Assembly (NCBI GenBank): GCA_937950415.1 | Contig: CALFDL010000347.1 | Location: 1 to 9,510, forward strand | Direction: 5' to 3' | Origin: an uncultured Collinsella sp. | GTDB lineage: Bacteria; Actinomycetota; Coriobacteriia; Coriobacteriales; Coriobacteriaceae | DNA: 9,510 nt | Part shown: piece by piece, positions 6,645 through 9,510 of the stretch | Layout of the letters: the number at the start of each line of letters is the position of its first letter | Numbering within the stretch: position 1 is the first letter of the stretch | The notes under the pieces: generated by a model | Database searches by the model: none | What the model saw: the letters and a program-made list of their open reading frames with translations, nothing else | What the model was told of the DNA's origin: nothing | Position numbers and translations under genes: made by a program

Positions 6645-6812
6645 GCCATTCCAAAACTATGCCGGTTTACGGGGCTAGATTGGCGCAGGCAGACCATGCC
6701 GGCTTTTTTCGAAATAGAGCAAGCCGTTCACCTGCGGTTTTATTATCTCGGAATTGCGTATGGTTGGGGGTTCGCGATTCGGCCCCGTAAACCGGCATAG
6801 TTTTGGAATGGC
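6645..6812. repeat. 168-base element with perfect 31-bp terminal inverted repeats
   Basis: Positions 6645-6675 (beginning GCCATTCCAAAACTATGCCG) are the exact reverse complement of 6782-6812, with 106 bases between. Pairing stops abruptly at both ends. The size and ends resemble a MITE or a dispersed intergenic repeat, or a very long RNA hairpin when transcribed. The centre holds no gene. Flanking bases show no clear target-site duplication. A terminator-like stem followed by T6 lies inside. Confidence 0.85.
6685..6709 (+). terminator. Terminator-like hairpin after the S-component gene
   Basis: GCAGGCA (6685-6691) pairs with TGCCGGC (6697-6703) with one mismatch and a five-base loop (GACCA), followed directly by TTTTTT (6704-6709). 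It lies 80 bases after the S-component stop and inside the inverted-repeat element, so that element may supply the gene's termination signal. Confidence 0.6.
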
Positions 6813-6847
6813 CGGCTGATATGACGGGCATCGTGGCCCTCAGAGAG

Positions 6848-6900
6848 CCAAATTGATCCATTTTCTTCCGTCCCCAGATGTCTCCAGGGAATCAGTTGAC
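6848..6900. repeat. Diverged direct repeat, copy 1
   Basis: The block from CCAAATTGATCC to TCCCCAG (6848-6877) matches 7098-7127 at about 26 of 30 bases, including the shared core TCCGTCCCCAG. After ten extra bases here (ATGTCTCCAG), GGAATCAGTTG continues the match to GGGATCAGCTG. Such short non-coding repeats are probably dispersed in the genome. Confidence 0.65.
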
Positions 6901-6908
6901 GGCGCTTA

Positions 6909-6937
6909 CCACGAAACTGGCCCATCTACTACGTTTA
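6909..6937. repeat. 29-bp inverted repeat, left arm
   Basis: The reverse complement of this arm matches 7038-7066 at 27 of 29 bases; an 18-base block containing AAACGTAGTAGATGGGC is exact. Exactly 100 bases separate the arms, and they enclose a bidirectional terminator. Confidence 0.8.
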
Positions 6938-6971
6938 GCTTGATACCCCCGACCATGACCGCGTTTTATGA

Positions 6972-7005
6972 AAAACCGCAGGCTTTCTACCTGCGGTTTT
7001 CTTTT
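6972..7005. terminator. Bidirectional intrinsic terminator between convergent genes
   Basis: A perfect 11-bp stem AAAACCGCAGG (6972-6982) / CCTGCGGTTTT (6990-7000) with loop CTTTCTA is followed by CTTTTT on the plus strand. On the minus strand the stem is followed by five Ts in all. It probably terminates the exonuclease transcript from the minus strand, whose stop is about 140 bases away, and any read-through from the left. Confidence 0.88.
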
Positions 7006-7037
7006 TGCGTTGTTCGCTGTGGTTGAGGGTGGTGGCT

Positions 7038-7066
7038 TAAACGTAGTAGATGGGCGTGTTTCGTGG
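7038..7066. repeat. 29-bp inverted repeat, right arm
   Basis: Inverted partner of 6909-6937, 27 of 29 bases identical. The two differences are adjacent (GT here where a perfect arm would have CA). A GATACCCCC motif follows at 7082-7090, embedded in a small stem CGTGG (7079-7083) / CCACG (7089-7093). Confidence 0.8.
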
Positions 7067-7097
7067 CGGATGGGTCACGTGGATACCCCCACGAGGC

Positions 7098-7140
7098 CCA
7101 AAATGATTCGTTTTCCTCCGTCCCCAGGGGATCAGCTGGG
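7098..7140. repeat. Diverged direct repeat, copy 2
   Basis: Second copy of the block at 6848-6900, same orientation, lacking ten internal bases. It ends immediately before the 3' end of the exonuclease gene. Confidence 0.65.
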
Positions 7141-7141
7141 G

Positions 7142-7960
7142 CTAGAGCTCCAGCGTGAGGGTGACGGGGCAGTGGTCGCTGCCAAAGATGTCGCCGCGGA
7201 TGCCGGTGTCGCGTACGTTGTCGGCGATTGCGTCGCTTACCAGGAAGTAGTCGATGCGCCAGCCTGCGTTGTTCTTGCGGGCATTAAAGCGATAGCTCCA
7301 CCAGCTGTAGACGCCCTCGACGTCGGGGTTTGCCGTGCGCCAGGTATCGGTAAAGCCGGCGTTGAGCAGCTCGGTAAACTTGCCGCGTTCTTCGTCCGAA
7401 AAGCCGGCGTTGCCGCGGTTGGACTTGGGGTTCTTAAGGTCGATCTCCTCGTGCGCCACGTTAAAGTCGCCGCAGGTCACGACGGGCTTGCCGCACTCGT
7501 GCTCAAGCGCGTTCAAAAAGCCGCGGTAGGCGTCGTCCCACGCCATGCGCACGTCGATGCGGGCGAGTTCATTTTGGGCGTTGGGCGTATAGACGTCGAC
7601 AAACCAAAACTTGTCGAACTCGAGCGCGCAGACGCGGCCCTCGGTTACGGCTTGGGCGACGAGCTCGGCCGCCTCACCCTCGCCGGCGTAGGGTAGCAGC
7701 GCGTCGGCGTGCAGCACGCGCAGCGGTTCCTGGCGGCTAAAGACCGCAGTGCCCGAATAGCCTTTACGCTCGGCGTAGCTCCAGGTTTGGCGATAGCCGG
7801 GCAGGTCAATATCAACCTGGCCTTCTTGCAACTTGGTCTCTTGCAACGCCAGGATATCGACGTCGAGTTCTTGCGCGATCTGGATAAAGCTCGGGTCCTT
7901 TTTGAGCACGGCGCGCAGGCCGTTGACGTTCCACGAGGCGAAAGTGTAAGTCTGAGGCAT
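7142..7960 (-). CDS. xth: Exodeoxyribonuclease III-type AP endonuclease
   Basis: A 272-residue cytoplasmic DNA repair enzyme of the exonuclease/endonuclease/phosphatase fold. It cleaves the backbone at abasic sites in base-excision repair and removes 3' blocking groups. All family motifs are present: WNVNGLRA (N11), LQETKL (catalytic metal-binding E41), DVYTPN (Y124), GDFNVA (D165, N167), NAGWRIDYFL (D237) and the catalytic GSDHCPV (D262, H263). The length fits the ExoIII/ExoA family and no key residue is missing. The start ATG (complement of 7958-7960) has AAAGGA on the minus strand four bases upstream. It is transcribed divergently from the sirtuin gene, 114 bases away, and convergently with the S-component gene. 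ExoA-type Mg-dependent enzymes of Gram-positives are the closest group. Confidence 0.95.
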   Translation of the reverse strand: MPQTYTFASWNVNGLRAVLKKDPSFIQIAQELDVDILALQETKLQEGQVDIDLPGYRQTWSYAERKGYSGTAVFSRQEPLRVLHADALLPYAGEGEAAELVAQAVTEGRVCALEFDKFWFVDVYTPNAQNELARIDVRMAWDDAYRGFLNALEHECGKPVVTCGDFNVAHEEIDLKNPKSNRGNAGFSDEERGKFTELLNAGFTDTWRTANPDVEGVYSWWSYRFNARKNNAGWRIDYFLVSDAIADNVRDTGIRGDIFGSDHCPVTLTLEL

Positions 7961-8074
7961 GGTGTCCTTTCGACGGGGTTGGCAGGCTTAAGATTAGCGC
8001 AACAGGGGCGGGGTGGGCTCCGTGGGCGACGGCGCAATCGCAGCCGCCCCGACCAACATGGACGGAGGACAAAC

Positions 8075-8827
8075 ATGACGCAAGCGATAACAGATCCCAA
8101 GCAGGCCTCCACCGCGCTGGCGGAGCTGTTCAATACCCACGGGCGTGTGGTGTTCTTTGGCGGCGCTGGTGTTTCCACGGCAAGCGGCATTCCCGATTTC
8201 CGCAGCGTGGACGGCCTGTATCATCAGCAGTTTGCCTATCCGCCCGAGACTATGCTCTCGCATAGCTTTTACGAGACACATCCGGCGGAGTTCTTCGACT
8301 TTTACCGAACCAAGATGATCGCGCTTAACGCTAAGCCCAACCGCTGCCACACCAAGCTGGCCGAGCTGGAGCGAGCTGGCAAGCTTGATGCCGTGGTGAC
8401 GCAAAACATCGACGGCTTGCATCAGATGGCGGGCTCGCAGCGCGTGTTTGAGTTGCACGGATCGGTCCATCGCAACATTTGCCAGTCGTGCGGAGCGGTC
8501 TATAGCGCCGAGTGGATTTGCTCGCGCGAGCACGAGGATGCCGCGGGCGTGCCCGCGTGCCCCGCGTGCGGCGGCCGCATCAAGCCCGATGTAGTGCTCT
8601 ACGAAGAGCCGCTCGACGAGCATGTGTTGACCGGTGCCGTTGCCGCCATCGCCGCGGCCGATGCCCTCATTGTGGGCGGGACCTCGCTCGTGGTGTATCC
8701 GGCGGCGGGCCTTACGCGTTACTTTACCGGCGATACGCTGGCCATTTGCAATCTTGCTCCCACCGATCAGGATGCAAATGCCGACCTGCTGATTTCTTGC
8801 GACATCGCGGCCGCGTTTGCGTTCTAG
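8075..8827 (+). CDS. cobB: NAD-dependent protein deacylase, sirtuin (Sir2) family
   Basis: A 250-residue cytoplasmic enzyme that removes acyl groups from protein lysines using NAD+, releasing nicotinamide and O-acyl-ADP-ribose. Motifs in order: NAD-binding GAGVSTASGIPDFR (30-43), TQNIDGLH (109-116), catalytic histidine in LHGS (H128), a four-cysteine zinc site CQSC...CPAC (C136, C139, C162, C165), PDVVLYEE (171-178) and GTSLVVYPAAGL (202-213). The PDVVLYEEPL form is typical of bacterial sirtuins. The start ATG 8075 has GGAGGA (8064-8069) five bases upstream. The frame is open further upstream, but that part overlaps the divergent exonuclease gene. The upstream gap contains a GGGGCGG (8005-8011) / CCGCCCC (8044-8050) pair that could form a leader stem. 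The symbol is assigned by family only; substrates cannot be inferred. Confidence 0.95.
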   Translation: MTQAITDPKQASTALAELFNTHGRVVFFGGAGVSTASGIPDFRSVDGLYHQQFAYPPETMLSHSFYETHPAEFFDFYRTKMIALNAKPNRCHTKLAELERAGKLDAVVTQNIDGLHQMAGSQRVFELHGSVHRNICQSCGAVYSAEWICSREHEDAAGVPACPACGGRIKPDVVLYEEPLDEHVLTGAVAAIAAADALIVGGTSLVVYPAAGLTRYFTGDTLAICNLAPTDQDANADLLISCDIAAAFAF

Positions 8828-8841
8828 CCCGCGCGCGCGGA

Positions 8842-8847
8842 TACAAT
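8842..8847 (+). promoter_or_regulatory. Candidate -10 box for the folP-like gene
   Basis: TACAAT matches the -10 consensus at five of six bases and lies 15 bases after the sirtuin stop. The best -35-like match, TTGCGT (8817-8822), is 19 bases upstream, inside the end of the sirtuin gene. It would give the downstream gene its own promoter. Confidence 0.35.
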
Positions 8848-8872
8848 AGAAAGACTGAGTGCAAAGCGACCC

Positions 8873-8910
8873 CGCCGCCAGCTCCCCAAGCTCGGCGGCG
8901 TGGGCATTTT
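8873..8910 (+). terminator. GC-rich hairpin with ATTTT tail just before the folP-like gene
   Basis: CGCCGCC+AGCT (8873-8883) pairs with AGCT+C+GGCGGCG (8889-8900), with one bulged C and loop CCCCA, followed by TGGGCATTTT. It may terminate sirtuin read-through. Because the candidate -10 box lies upstream of it, it could also act as an attenuator in the leader of the downstream gene, whose Shine-Dalgarno AGGAGG begins right after the Ts. Confidence 0.4.
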
Positions 8911-8922
8911 AGGAGGATGTTC

Positions 8923-9510
8923 ATGGCGAACGACAGCAAGACATGGCGGTGCGGAAAGTATGAGCTCAGTTTTGACCGCCCGCGCATCATGGGCGTCCTC
9001 AACGTGACGCCCGATTCGTTTAGCGACGGCGGGGAGCACTTCGACCCGGACGCCGCCATCGAGTATGGCCTGGCGATGCTCGACGCCGGCGCCGACATCA
9101 TCGACGTGGGCGGCGAGTCCACGCGCCCCGGCTTTACCCCGGTCAATCCCGACGAGGAAGCGCGCCGCGTGCTGCCCGTGGTGCGCGCGCTGGCCAAGGA
9201 GGGCGCCATCGTCTCGATCGACACGCGTCATGTGGCGGTTGCCAAGGCGGCCGTGCGCTGCGGCGCCTCGATCGTCAATGACGTGACCGGCTTCACCGAT
9301 CCCAAGATGGTCGAGTTTGTTAAGACGAGCACCTGCGGCGTCATTGTGATGCATGCCGGCGAGGTCGCCGCGCCCACCCGCACGCACGCAACGGTGCAGC
9401 TCGATACCTCGGCAGCGGCGTTTGTTGCCGAGAAGGCGCGCGAGGCGGCTGCCGAGGGCGAGGTGCCGGTCGGCTGCGTCGTGGTCGACGGCGAAACCAT
9501 CGTCGGTCGC
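8923..9510 (+). CDS. folP: Dihydropteroate synthase N-terminal part, running in frame into a TadA-like deaminase N-terminus (3' end outside window)
   Basis: The frame is open for 196 codons to the window edge. Residues 20-145 are a clear dihydropteroate synthase, which joins dihydropterin diphosphate to p-aminobenzoate in folate synthesis: IMGVLNVTPDSFSDGG (22-37), DVGGESTRPG (61-70, pterin/phosphate loops), VSIDTRHVAVAKAA (97-110), GASIVNDVTGF (114-124) and VIVMH (140-144). A normal enzyme continues with more TIM-barrel strands including DPGxGFGK and SRK. Here, from about residue 166, the sequence becomes AFVAEKAREAAAEGEVPVG, then CVVVDGETIVGR. This matches the start of a TadA-type tRNA adenosine deaminase (EVPVGAVVV pattern) and not DHPS. 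The start is ATG 8923 with AGGAGG (8911-8916) six bases upstream; ATG 8917 abuts the Shine-Dalgarno and is unlikely. The DHPS part is secure; the fusion could be real or an assembly join. Confidence 0.85.
   Translation, partial: MANDSKTWRCGKYELSFDRPRIMGVLNVTPDSFSDGGEHFDPDAAIEYGLAMLDAGADIIDVGGESTRPGFTPVNPDEEARRVLPVVRALAKEGAIVSIDTRHVAVAKAAVRCGASIVNDVTGFTDPKMVEFVKTSTCGVIVMHAGEVAAPTRTHATVQLDTSAAAFVAEKAREAAAEGEVPVGCVVVDGETIVGR
9418..9510 (+). other. TadA-like deaminase N-terminal segment inside the folP-like frame
   Basis: Residues 166-196 of the folP-like frame read as the first helix and first strands of a cytidine/adenosine deaminase fold: AREAAAEGEVPVG, then CVVVDGETIVGR. The EGEVPVG block is characteristic of TadA, which edits the wobble adenosine of tRNA-Arg to inosine. 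RibD shares the GCVxVxDGxIVG part but normally has PNPxVG before it. The zinc-site HAE and PCxxC motifs would lie beyond the window, so catalytic competence cannot be judged. Confidence 0.6.

Larger units (their letters stand above)
6606..7141. other. Gene-free repeat-rich stretch between convergent genes
   Basis: No credible gene is seen in these 536 bases. The stretch separates the S-component gene (+) from the exonuclease gene (-). It contains a 168-base element with perfect 31-bp inverted ends, an internal terminator-like hairpin, a bidirectional terminator flanked by 29-bp inverted repeats, a GATACCCCC motif twice (6942-6950 and 7082-7090), and a diverged direct repeat. The layout suggests several small dispersed repeats have accumulated here; both transcription units end in it. 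Confidence 0.8.

Noticed and set aside
6606..7141. CRISPR array
   Set aside because: The repeats here are inverted pairs and one diverged direct pair, not regularly spaced identical repeats with unique spacers, and no cas gene is visible.
6968..7696. Plus-strand open frame of 242 codons across the terminator and the exonuclease gene
   Set aside because: Its start lies inside the bidirectional terminator and the rest is antisense to the exonuclease III motifs.
7709..8074. N-terminal extension of the sirtuin frame by 122 codons
   Set aside because: The extension is antisense to the exonuclease gene and lacks a ribosome site; the ATG at 8075 has GGAGGA at ideal distance and gives the normal sirtuin length.

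Overview
The window looks like a moderately GC-rich chromosomal segment from a gut Actinomycetota of the class Coriobacteriia, most likely Collinsella or a close relative. This is inferred from three things: the seven-helix membrane LuxR-type regulator (a family typical of Coriobacteriia), the ECF-type vitamin transporter parts, and strong Shine-Dalgarno sites with some GTG starts. No rRNA, tRNA, CRISPR array or transposase gene was seen.

Layout. (1) The left edge holds the 3' part of an ECF-type ABC ATPase. (2) A 360-base gap contains a strong hairpin, three copies of a GAAAT..CCGTTT motif and a possible anti-Shine-Dalgarno sequence. It precedes a two-gene operon: a YtcJ-like metal-dependent amidohydrolase and a MATE-family transporter one base apart, closed by a hairpin terminator. 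(3) Next come a membrane-bound LuxR-type regulator and a small four-helix membrane protein of unknown function, closed by a perfect-stem terminator. (4) An ECF transporter S component follows. (5) A gene-free stretch of about 535 bases lies between convergent genes. It holds a 168-base element with perfect 31-bp inverted repeats, a second 29-bp inverted-repeat pair around a bidirectional terminator, and a pair of diverged direct repeats. (6) On the minus strand is an exodeoxyribonuclease III-type gene, divergent from (7) a sirtuin deacylase. (8) At the right edge is a dihydropteroate synthase N-terminus that runs in frame into a TadA-like deaminase N-terminus.

How the genes may work together. 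The amidohydrolase, MATE transporter, LuxR regulator and four-helix protein look like one substrate-responsive accessory module: hydrolysis of an amide or cyclic amide, transport, and a membrane sensor that would activate the operon. Related membrane LuxR regulators in Eggerthella lenta control neighbouring catechol dehydroxylase genes in response to substrate. The substrate here cannot be read from sequence. The remaining genes are ordinary functions: vitamin uptake, DNA repair, protein deacylation and folate synthesis. The possible exception is the FolP/TadA junction, which is either a real fusion or an assembly artefact.
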